From positions 188,699,716 through 188,763,715 of the forward strand of contig NC_057794.1 of assembly GCF_018294505.1 (NCBI RefSeq): a DNA stretch of 64,000 bases, written 5' to 3'. The stretch comes from Triticum aestivum. Lineage: Eukaryota > Streptophyta > Magnoliopsida > Poales > Poaceae. Within the stretch, counting starts at the first letter, position 1, and each line of letters starts with the position of its first letter. Made by a program: the position numbers and the translations under genes. The notes under the pieces were generated by a model. The model had not been told where the DNA came from and did no database searches. It saw only the letters and a list, made by a program, of their open reading frames with translations. Positions 22,273 through 32,662 of this stretch are shown one piece after another.

Positions 22273-22642
22273 CCAGGCATAAGGCCGAGCCTTCCACCCT
22301 TTACCAAGTATATAGATGCATTAAAGTAAACAAGATATAATAATGATATCCCAACAAATAAACATGTTCCAACAAGGAACAAACTCCAATCTTCACCTGC
22401 AACTAGCAACGCTATAAGAGGGGCTGAGCAAAGCAGTAACATAGCCAAACAATGGTTTGCTAGGACAAGGTGGGTTAGAGGTTTGACATGGCAATATGGG
22501 AGGCATGATAAAGCATGTGGTAGGTATCATAGCATAGGCATAGCAAAAGAGCGAGCATCTAGCAAGCAAAGATAGAAGTGATTTCGAGGGTATAGTCATC
22601 TTGCCTGCAAAGTTCTCTGAGTTGACATTAGCTTGATCCTCG
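22273..22642 (-). repeat. Fragment of chromovirus (element F-type) LTR
   Basis: Homologous to 38097-38466 in the same orientation (about 14 differences in 370 bases, hand count). Element D's LTR is inserted at its left edge, at CCAGG. At 22642 it breaks into Tat-type RNase H. Its last ~108 bases (22534-22642) also match, inverted, 31958-32065 with about 5 mismatches. Confidence 0.8.
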
Positions 22643-23219
22643 GGGGACCGCGTCACGTTTTGCACCGATGCGGGCGAGGATATCCACCGCCTGATTGTTT
22701 TCCCGAGCCACATGGTGAAATTCGAGCCCCTCGAACCGAGCTGACATTTTTAGGATGGTGTTTCGATAGGCCGCCATATTCGGATCCTTGGCGTCAAAGA
22801 CTCCATTTATTTGGGATATTGCGAGGTTTGAATCCCCACGCACCTCCAGGCGTTGAATGCCCATGGAGACTGCCATCCGAAGACCATGCAATAGAGCTTC
22901 ATATTCGGCTGCGTTGTTGGAGTCTGTATACAATATTTGCAGTACATACTGAACGGTATCTCCGGTTGGGGACGTCAGGACGACGCCAGCCCCTAGACCA
23001 GCCAGCATTTTAGAACCGTCGAAGTGCATGATCCAATTGGAGTATGCGCTGTACTCTTTAGGGAGTTCGGAATCCGTCCATTCGGCGACAAAGTCAGCCA
23101 ATACTTGCGACTTAATGGCTCGTCGAGGTTTGTATGTTATGTCGAACGGGAGGAGCTCAATGGCCCATTTGGCAATCCGGCCCGTAGCCTCATGGTTGTT
23201 TATAATATCATTAAGTGGC
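22643..23219 (-). pseudogene. Tat-type RNase H fragment, displaced
   Basis: The minus strand from P-L-N-D-I-I-N-N-H-E-A-T-G-R-I-A-K-W (23218) to V-D-I-L-A-R-I-G-A-K-R-D-A-V-P (22650) is the C-terminal connection plus an RNase H fold. Candidate acidic residues are D in H-F-D-G-S-K, E in A-A-E-Y-E-A, D in R-G-D-S-N-L and D in Q-A-V-D-I-L. It begins within one or two codons of where element D's RNase H breaks off at 14894, so it looks like the missing continuation moved to the other side of D. It is bounded on the right by chromovirus integrase on the opposite strand. Confidence 0.8.
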
Positions 23220-23458
23220 ACTTCTATGGCAGGAAGTGTCGTACTCCTCTTAACTGGTCAGAGACTGATGAATGCCAACTTCTTGGCAATGACTTGATCA
23301 CAGAGGCTGGAGAAATGTGCAAAGTCATTCAGGAAAATCTCAAAGCCGCGCGATCGCGCTAGAAGAGTTACTATGATAGCAAGCATTGTGACTTGGCTTT
23401 CGAGATCGGAGACCATGTCTACCTCCGCGTCTCTCCAATGAAAGGTACTCGTCGCTTT
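23220..23458 (+). pseudogene. Chromovirus integrase C-terminal half, part 1
   Basis: The + strand reads Y-G-R-K-C-R-T-P-L-N-W-S-E-T through A-A-R-S-R-(stop)-K-S-Y-Y-D to V-S-P-M-K-G-T-R-R-F, the post-catalytic part of a Ty3/gypsy integrase. An in-frame TAG at 23360-23362 replaces the usual Gln. Element G interrupts it at 23458 and the frame resumes at 29013. Its first ~49 bases are also present, inverted, at 32072-32120, exactly where the minus-strand integrase of element F breaks off. Confidence 0.85.
23454..23458 (+). repeat. TSD of element G, left copy (GCTTT)
   Basis: Identical to 29008-29012; lies in integrase codons R-R-F. Confidence 0.92.
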
Positions 23459-24141
23459 TGTCGGGGATATACCCCGTGGTGTAAACCGGCCGGAAGTATA
23501 ACCCGGCCGGACTGGCGTTTCATTGGTAAACCGCCAGAGGATTGGCGGTTTACATGATTGGCAGTTTACGTGTCTGGCGGTTTACGAGTCTGGCGGTTCA
23601 CTGGTATGACGATTCACGAGCCTGAAGACTCATTGGTGACCCGGCGCGTGTTCCAGATGGATGACAAGGCCCAAGGCCCAGCATGCCGGTTTATGTTAAT
23701 GGTGGGCCGGTTTAAGAGGAAAGGCATGAGGAACATTTATCTTACAAGGAGCTAAGACCTAGACTTGTATCCGGTTTGTATTAGAGATAGACTAGTCCTA
23801 ATCCTAATAGGACTCTACATGTAACCCGCCCCTCCAACATATATAAGGAGGGGCAGGGCTCCCCGAAAGGGAGAAGATGGACAAGATTCACAAGTTCCAC
23901 AAGTTGGACAAGTTAGGTTTAGACAATAGCTCTCGAAATAGAGCACTCTTGTAACCGTGATCATCATCATCAATATCAATGAAGCAGGATGTAGGCTTTT
24001 ACCTCCACCGTGAGGGGCCAAACCTGGGTAAAACATCGTGTCTCTCGTCCCGCTCAACCCCTCTCAAGCTACCACATAGATGCGTTGGCCTCACGACTAA
24101 GTCCTGACACTAAGGAAATCTGTCGTGACAATTCCACGACA
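23459..24141 (+). repeat. 5' LTR of element G (683 bp)
   Basis: Starts TGTCGGGGATATACCCC and ends ATTCCACGACA. TATA TATATAA at 23840-23846. Rich in the phrase GGCGGTTTA / TAAACCGCC. 98.5% identical to the 3' LTR. Confidence 0.93.
23840..23846 (+). promoter_or_regulatory. TATA box, 5' LTR of element G
   Basis: CATATATAAGGAGGGGC; the same site is at 28706-28712 in the 3' LTR, at offset 381 in both. Confidence 0.65.
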
Positions 24142-24143
24142 GT

Positions 24144-24161
24144 TGGCGCCCACCGTGGGGC
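24144..24161 (+). promoter_or_regulatory. Primer-binding site complementary to tRNA-Lys(CUU)
   Basis: TGGCGCCCACCGTGGGGC starts three bases after the LTR end. It is complementary to the 3' end of plant tRNA-Lys(CUU), GCCCCACGGTGGGCG plus CCA, as I recall that tRNA: 18 of 18. A tRNA-Lys-like sequence also lies inside this element at 27530-27597. Confidence 0.8.
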
Positions 24162-26219
24162 AGCGCACGGTGGTGTTGAGTTCTTGGAGGGATCGCTTCT
24201 AGGGTTTCGAGAAATTCGCAAAATTTCCGGATGAAGAAGAACCGGTTTGGAAGGAGCTGGATCAGCTTCAAGTCATTAATCCAGTCATGGGAAAGCTATG
24301 TGTGAAGCTACGTGTGAAGAAAATTGCAGTTACAAGCAACGGATCAGCTTTTAACTTCTGATGGGTTTGGTGATCCGAAACTTCACACAAGATTATCCGT
24401 CCAAAGTTTCTACAGGTTTTACCGAGTCTAGGAAGAGGATTGGTCCAAGCAACTATGACCCGGAGAAGGACGGGGACTTGAATTAATCGCAACCGTGGTC
24501 TCTGCCTCCATGGACAGCCGTGACCTGCGCCCCGAGCCACCCGGTTTGCCTCAGCTATCGACCCGCTGACTGATCTAAGCTGTAGCCTCGCTGGCGGAGC
24601 TTTCGATTCCTAGGCGTATAGACGTAACGTCGCGCATATACCTGACCGGCTGGCTGATGCTGCTCCTCCACTTATGATCCACTTCCATCAAACAAAAATC
24701 TGCGGGCATGAAGACAACAGCGACTTATTATCATAAGGTGACCATGGAGAGCCGCCTCATCCCTGTAGTGAGTCGCCACGCCTGGGGTTACGACTGCAAC
24801 CTCGCCACTGCCCCGAGCCACCCTGTGGAGCTGCGTGATGCCTCCACCGCTGTTTCACCCTTGCAGAGAGCCGACCTGCGCCGACTGACCTTCAGCCGCT
24901 ACTAAAAACCGTCGTGGCCGTAACAATCAGGTGCTATTTTTCTAAAACTCTTTTTTGGTGTAATTACATAATGTCAAAAGATTTTCTTGAGGTATGCTAT
25001 TGTATACACACATCAATTACCTCATGATTAAAGTATGATCCGGTCCCCGCGTGCTGTCATTGGAAGTCGCGTCTATATCCACACTATATCAAATGGCTTA
25101 TCAGATGTGCACAAATCGCCGCCTCAACTGTCCGGTCTACATCAACTCACCAGTGCCGACTCTCCTCGTCCGCACCGGCTTACAACTCCGCGGCCGACTC
25201 ATCTGTCTGTGCCGCCTGTGATGCTGCGGTCATCTTTGTCGTCCGCCCCCGCGGCCTGGTCTACATCCACATACCGGGCCGCACCTGTCTGCATGAGCTG
25301 TTTATTGGGCGCAAAAGTCACCGCCACTACAGTTTTGATTAACTTCAAATCGCCAGTTGGAAGGAACCATTGGCCGAGTTGCTGACACGGCTCATATGGG
25401 ATCATTTACAACCCGCCGCAGTCACCTCAACCTTCTATGGATTCACATCGTGCTATCAACACCAATGATATACAAGTTATGCCGGTTTATATCACGGTCA
25501 AATATGGAGAGTCTCAAGCCAACTCCTCGAGTCACCTTTGAAACTCGGGGGCTATGATGACATGACTCAGCGAATCTTGCCAGTTTTAGCAAATTTAAGA
25601 ACCCCAGGACGATGGAGGGAAGGATAACCCAGTCCCGGAGGCTACTGTTATATTGATGAAAGTTTAAAGGCCGTCAGAAAATTTCCGGCTTAGAAAGTAT
25701 ATGACAGTTATAAAATCCCGGCTCGATGAAGAAGTTCCAGGTCATCAGAAATGACTCTGGTTTAGAATCCGGCTCAAGAGACATCTTTCTCCCACAAAGC
25801 TCTGAAGCGCTCAAATCCGGTTTAACAATGTCCGGTTCAAAAAGGAATTAACTTCTCACAAGTTCGAGTTTAAAGGCCGTCAGAAAATTTCCGGTTGAAA
25901 ATGAAGATTCCGGTTTAAAATCTAGTTCAAGGGAAAGATATCTCCCACAAAGCTTTGAAGCTCTCAATATCCGGTTTAACATCCGGTTCAAGAAGGATTT
26001 ATCTCTTGCAAAAAATTAAAAATTGCCGAAGAGGACCTCCTGCCACCATGCACGGTTCAAACATGGGTATCCCGCCTTACTGGCCTGACATATTATTGAT
26101 CACATGGGGGCGTCTGCTTCATAAAGTGGGGTCTCTGTTCTTTTACATCATGCATGGTTACACGGAGTTGTTCTGTTTTAAAGCGGCCTCCGATTTACCC
26201 CTTGAAAATTTTACAAACA
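24162..26219 (+). other. Element G interior, left half (non-coding)
   Basis: No long ORF and no retrotransposon domain on either strand. Scattered CCGGTTTA / TAAACCGG motifs echo those in the LTR. The segment 25660-25720 is partly repeated at 25868-25990 (phrases AAAGGCCGTCAGAAAATTTCCGG and ATCTCCCACAAAGC). Confidence 0.7.
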
Positions 26220-27850
26220 TCACTTGGGGGCTTGGTCGTGTCCGAACCAATGCAATACCTCTTGATAGGCGAGAGCCACCAGATCACTTGGGGACTTAGT
26301 CACGTCTGAACCAGTCATGCCTCTTGATCGGCCTAAGGCCACAGAATCACTTGGGGGCTTGGTCGAACCCGAACCATTGCCATGCCACTTGATCGGCATA
26401 AATGCCACGGTTTCATTTGGGGACCTGGCTGACTTAAACCATAGCTACACCTATCGGGAGCTTGGTCGTGTCCGACCATGGTAACGCCATCTGATCAGCT
26501 CAAATAAGCCTCTTTTTGCAAATGGTTTTATCATTGCCTTTGCCTCAATATTTTCCTTGATAGCTGTTTCTTTTATTTTTGTTGCGTTTTTAAACCGACA
26601 AAGTTTTAAACCGGCCCAAACTGTCAATTACAAATTGACGGAACACGGTCAAATCTTAATCCGGAGACTATCTGCCCGGTTTGATTTTTCTGTTACCATC
26701 CTATTATGGAGTAAACCGGTGTTTATCACAGCCCCGCACGGTTTTATCATAAACCGGCACAATATGGAAGGAGTTATCAGTACTCAAGATTGGGGTTATC
26801 ACCTTTACTACAAAAAGTTGGTAAAACCAACAATGTGATTCAATGTCACAGGTATGATCTATTTCATATTTGATTATTCTTAAAGGCAGCCTTGGTTATA
26901 AACCCGGGTTATATGTTGGGCATTATGACCCGTCCGGTGGTAAACCGCCAGGACACTTTAAACTTGTTGTATGCAGAAACAGGTTTGTTAAACCAGCCTG
27001 GCTTTGGACTATAAGTCGCCAGTATATATATTTGGATTGCGCCATTGGAATCATGCGCTTATAAATCATTGGGTCATATTATTCAGATAGCTAAACTTGG
27101 CTGAATTTTCATTACGATATTGAATGAATAAGGTTTTCATACCGGATTATATTATCTTGAATAGCCAACATGGCTGGATTTTTATGGTTATCAATAACCG
27201 GTACTATTAAATTTTCAAAGTCGCTTTAGTGCAATGGCTATTATTTTATCACAGGATATGATTTATTCTACAATGAAAGCAATAGTCCCGAGTCGTTGCA
27301 GGCTTACAACCCGGCACTTGGGGGCTACAGTATTCAAATTGAGATTACATGCAAGTCTCATGTCGCTGCAAGCATGCACCATGACACTTGGGGGCTAATG
27401 AAAAGTCATTTTTACTAGTCTTATTGAAGACCCGACTCATCATATTATAATGAGCCGGCCCTTGGGGGCTACCAATTGCTCTTGTCAACAATTCAAGGTA
27501 CACAAGTTTTCATCCATAATATTGAAGAATCCATTGCTCAGTTGGTAAAGCACAAAGCTCTTAACCTTGTGGACGTGGGTTCAAGCCCTACGATGGAAGC
27601 TACATTATAATATGTTGTTTTCATTAAAGTATATATATCAAGTCCCGGTTCAGTATTATCTTACTAAGCCGGCCCTTGGGGGCTCCACGTTGTTGTTCAA
27701 AGTTTACAAGATTATATTTACAAAGTCCCTGCTCATTATTTCATAATGACCCGACCCTTGGGGGCTACACTGGTTGAAGTTTTAAGGTTGAAACACTTAT
27801 TGGAGCAAGTCTTAAGTTATCACTATGTTCTCCTCTTAAGACTTGGGGGC
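26220..27850 (+). repeat. Recurring CTTGGGGGCT motif in element G interior
   Basis: CACTTGGGGGCT or CCTTGGGGGCT appears at about 26221, 26285 (variant), 26349, 27315, 27385, 27461, 27674, 27757 and 27841. Each resembles the purine tract that precedes the 3' LTR (ACTTGAGGGCTAA at 28311-28324). The flanks are only weakly similar, so this is a dispersed degenerate repeat. Confidence 0.75.
27530..27597 (+). pseudogene. tRNA-Lys(CUU)-derived sequence inside element G
   Basis: Reads as a tRNA: D-arm GCTCAGTTGGTAAAGC, anticodon loop CTCTTAA with anticodon CTT (27560-27562), variable TGGAC, T-arm GTGGGTTCAAGCCCTAC, acceptor halves TCCATT and GATGGA. Against plant tRNA-Lys(CUU) recalled from memory I count 7 mismatches over 62 positions from the D-arm on, mostly G-to-A or C-to-T. 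Positions 8-9 are lost, and the anticodon stem has one mismatch, so it is probably not a functional gene. The A and B box promoters are largely kept. The D and T arms make a chance match very unlikely. Confidence 0.85.
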
Positions 27851-28310
27851 TACAGGTATTATGCATATAAAGGAGGAATATCTTCATTTTATCAGTTTTG
27901 AGCAAATCGGGAAGATCAATTACATAACCCGGTGTTGACAACAATTATGACCCGGTGCCATCAATATTTATAAACCGGCCATTTTGGTAAAATTAAACCG
28001 GCAAGTTTTACATCTTCAAACCGGCTGAATATCAGATAAGTATTTCAAGACCCATATTTCTTAAACCAGCGCTTTGGGAGCTGAGTAAAAGGAGTTATTC
28101 TTCACAATATTTCTCTGTGACAAACCAATGTCAGCAAATTGATTATGAAGCTGGTCTGTTGACCCGGACTTCCCAGAAGGAGGAAATAACAAGGACTTAA
28201 GGGTGATCAGGTGCCGGTTTACAAAGAATTCTTAACCCGGAGCATAACCTGTCAAATTTGTTCTTGTGTTTATTTTGTAGCATAAGTTTACCATGGATAA
28301 ATCCAAGCTA

Positions 28311-28324
28311 AACTTGAGGGCTAA
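28311..28324 (+). promoter_or_regulatory. Polypurine tract of element G
   Basis: ACTTGAGGGCTAA immediately before the 3' LTR; position defines it as the plus-strand primer. Confidence 0.65.
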
Positions 28325-29007
28325 TGTCGGGGATATACCCCGTGGTGTAAACCGGACGGAAGTATAACCCGGCCGGACTGGCGTTTCATTGGTAAACCGC
28401 CAGAGGATTGGCGGTTTACATGATTAGCAGTTTACGTGTCTGGCGGTTTACGAGTCTGGTGGTTCACTGGTATGACGATTCACGAGCCTGAAGACTCATT
28501 GGTGACCCGGCGCGTGTTCCAGATGGATGACAAGGCCCAAGGCCCAGCATGCCGGTTTATGTTAATGGTGGGCCGGTTTAAGAGGAAAGGCATGAGGAAC
28601 ATTTATCTTACAAGGAGCTAAGACCTGGACTTGTATCCGGTTTGTATTAGAGATAGACTAGTCCTAATCCTAATAGGACTCTACATGTAACCCGCCCCTC
28701 CAACATATATAAGGAGGGGCAGGGCTCCCCAAAAGGGAGAAGATGGACAAGATTCACAAGTTCCACAAGTTGGACAAGTTAGGTTTAGACAATAGCTCTC
28801 GAAATAGAGCACTCTTGTAACCGTGATCATCATCATCAATATCAATGAAGCAGGATGTAGGCTTTTACCTCCACCGTGAGGGGTCGAACCTGGGTAAAAC
28901 ATCGTGTCTCTCATCCCGCTCAACCCCTCTCAAGCTACCACATAGATGCGTTGGCCTCGCGACTAAGTCCTGACACTAAGGAAATCTGCCGTGACAATTC
29001 CACGACA
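28325..29007 (+). repeat. 3' LTR of element G (683 bp)
   Basis: Same length as the 5' LTR; 10 substitutions, nine of them transitions. Ends ATTCCACGACA before TSD GCTTT. Confidence 0.93.
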
Positions 29008-29012
29008 GCTTT
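29008..29012 (+). repeat. TSD of element G, right copy (GCTTT)
   Basis: Identical to 23454-23458; the integrase frame resumes directly after it. Confidence 0.92.
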
Positions 29013-29381
29013 GGTATCAAAGGGAAGCTTGCCCCTAGATACGTGGGTCCTTTCAAGATCATTGGCAAAAGAGGCGATCTCGCCTATCAACTTGAGCTTC
29101 CATCCAACTTTGGAAACGTGCATGACGTGTTTCACGTGTCTCAACTCCGTAAGTGTTTCAAGACTCCTGACCGCACCATCAACTTCGAAGAGATTGATCT
29201 CCAAGAAGACATGTCTTATCATGAGCACCCCATTGCTATTCTTGAAGAAACTGAGCGCAAGACTCGCAACAAGCCTATCAAATTCCTGAAAGTCAAGTGG
29301 TCACATCATTCCGACCGTGAAGCCACCTGGGAACGCGAGGAGCACCTCCGTTCCGAATATGCAGAGTTTTTCCAGTCCTAG
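29013..29381 (+). pseudogene. Chromovirus integrase C-terminus with chromodomain, part 2
   Basis: Continues the frame interrupted by element G: G-P-F-K-I-I-G-K-R-G, A-Y-Q-L-E-L-P, V-H-D-V-F-H-V-S-Q-L-R-K-C, then a chromodomain-like end F-L-K-V-K-W-S-H-H-S-D-R-E-A-T-W-E-R-E-E to a TAG at 29379-29381. Chromodomains of this lineage are thought to steer integration to histone-marked chromatin. The last 370 bases have no internal stop. The 3' LTR begins 35 bases later. Together with 23220-23458 it is the end of element F's polyprotein, lying on the strand opposite to the rest of F. Confidence 0.88.
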
Positions 29382-29416
29382 ATCTCAGGATGAGATCTTT
29401 CATAGTGGTGGAGTGT

Positions 29417-32065
29417 TGTAACGCCCCGTATATAACTTGCCATATTTGTATTCCAACTCTTGCCATTTTCGGCACTAAGTTATGACATTTCCTCGTTGTC
29501 GGGTTTTTGTCTTCGTGTGCTTTTGTCTTTGTCATGCATCTCATATCATGTCATCATGTGCATCGCATTTGCATACGTGTTCGTCTCATGCATCCGAGCA
29601 TTTTACCCCTTGTCCGTTTTGCATTCCGGCGCTCCTATGTCCTTCGGTGTCCCCTTTTGCCTCTTTTCGTGTGCGGGGGTTAAACGTTCTCAGATTGGAC
29701 CGAGACTTGCCAAGCGGCCTTGGTTTACTACCGGTATACCGCCTGTCAAGTTTCGTGTCATTTGGACTTCGTTTGATACTCCAACGGTTAACCGAGGAAC
29801 CGAGAAGGCCTCGTGTGTGTTGCAGCCCAACACCCCTCCAAAGTGGCCCAAAACCCACCAAAACCCCCTCCATCATCTAGGTCATTCGATCAAGATCGCG
29901 TGGCCGAAAACCATGCTCGATTTGGAGTCTCCGAGCTCCCTCTACCTATAAAAAGGCACTCCTGCCTGAAATTTTGGATCATTCCACCCCTAACCCTATC
30001 CCCGCTCCTCTCCGCGCGCCGGACGTGTCCGGTCCGCGCAGGACACCTCGCCGCCGCTGTCCGCGCCCAACCGGGGGCCGCCATGTGGCGCGCCGCCGCC
30101 CGCAGCCGAGCCGGCCCGCTCGGCCCAGGCGGAGCCCCCGAAGCCCATCGCGCCGCGCCGCACGGCTCCCTTCGCCGCGTCGCCCGTCCCTCCGCCGCTC
30201 CGGCGACCGCCGCCCCGCGCTGCCCGGCCCTGCCTCGTCGCCGGCAACCGCCGTCCGGCGCCGCCTCGCCGCGCCACCGCCGCGCCCCTCACCGCCCGGC
30301 GCCGCCGCCGTCCTCGCCAAGTCCGGCCACCGGCAAGTCCCGTGTCACCGGATCCGGCCGTCTACAGTGTTTTCCGGTGAACCTCGAAACGCGTGCAAAC
30401 CCTTGATCCAGATCTGGAGAGGTTGACTTTTTCCCTTGGCCCCAGTATTTTTAGCGTTTGTCATCGCATCATAATTCTGCATCCGTAGCTCCGTTTTGGG
30501 CGTGTAGCATGCCAAATTGTTCGTCTCGACGAGTACTTCATTTCATTCCATTGCACCATGTTCATATGAGTTCATCTTGATGCCCTAAATGCTGTTGCAA
30601 GAGGGCTATGCAATGTTAGTTTCAGATTCTTATCAGTAATTGGACATTTGTCATTTTTGACATGATTAATGTGTGCCTCCTATGAACTTGAGCCCTACAT
30701 GTGTTTTGAAGTATGTCATGCCATCTTTACAGGGGTGTATGCCATGTATTTTTGTGATCTTTGTGGTGGCTAGCACAAGCATCCAAAGTATCTCTCGTAA
30801 TGTTGCTGATTTCAGGGACTTAGAAATCTTCTAAGTCTTTGCCCGGTTAATATTTTTATGCCATGTATTGATGTTGCTACAGAGTGATCCATGCCTCTTT
30901 TGAGCATGATCAGTAAGGATGTTTTGTAGATATTGTTGTGCTCTATCCATCCATGCCTTTGTTTGCAATTATGGAGCACCCTAGCTTGACTCAATAGAGC
31001 TCTACTTTTGCTATAAAATGTTCCTGTCAGATTGTTCATATGTTAAGCAATTTTGTCAAGGTTGTTGTAGTTGATCCGTGCATGCTATGAGGTTGGTCTT
31101 GCCATGTTTAGCTTCTATGCCATGTGTACTTGCTGAGTGTATGCTTAGTTTATCATGCAATGCCTTGTGGTGAGTGCATCGAGCTTGTAAACATGCCTAC
31201 GTGAATCTGTTTTGCCATGTTCCATTTTCTTCTAAGTCTGAATCTGTTAACGAAACTTGCTATGTTCACATGGTTGGCATTGTATTTTCTGATCGCTTTT
31301 GGCTTATGGTCAGTAAGGTACTTTTGTTGTATGCTTTGAGTAGCTTCATGCCATGCCTTGATTTGCCATGATATGTTCCTGTATCATGTTGTTATCTTGC
31401 TCTAAAAATTGCTTACTGATGTTAAATTCTTGACATGTTATTTTCACCAAGTCTGTAACCTGTTATCTTTTGTACTTTTGCCATGCTTGTCTGAGCCTGC
31501 TATTGAGTGAATTAGCCATAGTTCAGTGTTCATCTTTTGTCAAGCATCTTGAGTGGATCACTGCCATGTGATTTGTTGTTATGTTAGAGTGTAGTAGCTT
31601 GTTGTTCTTGATGCATTTAGATGGCCTCGTGTTGTTAATCGAAGATCGGTGTCATATTTGTTTTGCTTGCCATTTGCAAACCATGCATCCGATTCCGGTG
31701 ATCTTTATATCGCTTTCGACCGAAATCAACTCATCTTTCCAGTGGCACTTTTGGTTTTCCAAGTTGAGGCCAGGTTCAATATTTCCCTTCCAAAACATGC
31801 ATATGCATCGCATATCACATCCCGCATATCATGCCATGTTTTGCATCATGTTGTTTGTGCATTGCATGTGGTTGATTGTGTTTCCCTTTGCTTGTGTCCT
31901 TGCTTTGGGTAGAGCCGTGAGACGAGTACGTGATCGAGCAACCCATTGAGTACGCTTACGAGGATCAAGCTAACGTCAACTCGGAGAACTTTGCAGGCAA
32001 GATGACCATACCCTCAAAATCACTTCTATCTTTGCTTGCTAGATGCTTGCTCTTTTGCTATGCCT
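29417..32065 (+). repeat. 3' LTR of element F, truncated, on + strand (2649 bp)
   Basis: Starts TGTAACGCCCCGTATATAAC after a purine-rich run. It is the inverted homologue of 38440-41087. About 12 differences in the first ~300 bases (hand count, about 4%) suggest an age near 1.5 million years. TATA TATAAAA at 29947-29953, followed by a GC-rich leader (29990-30340). It breaks at 32065 in the middle of the LTR, where minus-strand integrase begins. The remaining ~1.6 kb of the LTR is absent, apart from the separate piece at 22273-22642. Confidence 0.88.
29947..29953 (+). promoter_or_regulatory. TATA box in chromovirus LTR (+ copy)
   Basis: CTATAAAAAGGCACTCC, about 530 bases into the LTR; the matching site in the other LTR is 40551-40557 (minus). 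Confidence 0.6.
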
Positions 32066-32120
32066 ATCACCAGTCTCTGACCAGTTAAGAGGAGTACGGC
32101 ACTTCCTGCCATAGAGAATC

Positions 32121-32659
32121 TAGAATGGGGCCTTGCCCGAACTCGCTTGGAAGCTGTTGTTGTAGGAGAACTCGGCATATGGAAGACAATCTTCCCACTT
32201 CGTACCGAAAGAGATGATACAAGCCGTGAGCATATCTTCAAGAATATGATTTACTCGCTCGACTTGGCCACTGGTTTGAGGATGAAAAGTTGTGCTGAAG
32301 CAAATGTTGGTGCCCATGGCCTTCTGAAAAGAATCCCAGAACTTAGAGGTGAAGATGCTACCACGATCTGAAGATATCAACTGCAGAATGCCGTGCAGAG
32401 AGACAATCCTGGAGGTATATAGCTCTGCCAACTGAGCTGCTGTGATAGATTCTTTGATAGGAAGAAAATGAGCCACTTTGGTGAGCTTGTCGATGACAAT
32501 GAAGATAGCATCATTGCCATGCTTGGACTTGGGAAATCCAGTCACGAAGTCCATCTCAATATGATCAAACTTCCATTTTGGAATGGCAAGAGGTTGGAGG
32601 AGACCAGCTGGTCGTTGGTGTTCTGCTTTCACTCTTCTGCAGACATCGCATTCATTCAC
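32121..32659 (-). pseudogene. Integrase zinc-binding and catalytic core (element F)
   Basis: Minus-strand N-E-C-D-V-C-R-R (Cys pair of the HHCC zinc site; the His pair lies just upstream in the previous block) and a DDE core: D in M-D-F-V-T-G, D in S-S-D-R-G-S-I-F, E in S-G-Q-V-E-R-V-N. A TAG at 32660-32662 separates it from the RNase H side. The core is followed by Y-G-R-K-C-R-T-P-L and then breaks at 32066 into LTR sequence. The enzyme would insert element cDNA, but it lacks the C-terminus here. Confidence 0.9.
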
Positions 32660-32662
32660 AAA

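Larger units (their letters stand above)
23459..29007 (+). mobile_element. Element G: complete non-autonomous LTR retrotransposon, 5549 bp
   Basis: Two 683-bp LTRs (23459-24141 and 28325-29007), TGTCGGGG...CACGACA termini, TSD GCTTT, primer site for tRNA-Lys, and a purine tract before the 3' LTR. The 4.2-kb interior has no gag, RT or integrase, only short ORFs, so it depends on proteins of another element. Hand comparison of the LTRs shows 10 substitutions and no indels (1.5%). At the commonly used 1.3e-8 per site per year this is roughly 0.55 million years, the youngest datable insertion here. The orientation is inferred from primer site and purine tract. Confidence 0.93.

Noticed and set aside
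29813..30426. Pro/Arg/Ala-rich ORFs on both strands (also 40018-40490)
   Set aside because: GC-rich leader segment present in both LTR copies of element F; not conserved as protein between them.
23220..32120. Pure assembly error as the explanation of the inverted chromovirus halves
   Set aside because: Not excluded, but the overlapping edges differ by about 4-5%, which is more than expected for one sequence assembled twice; kept as a test rather than the main reading.
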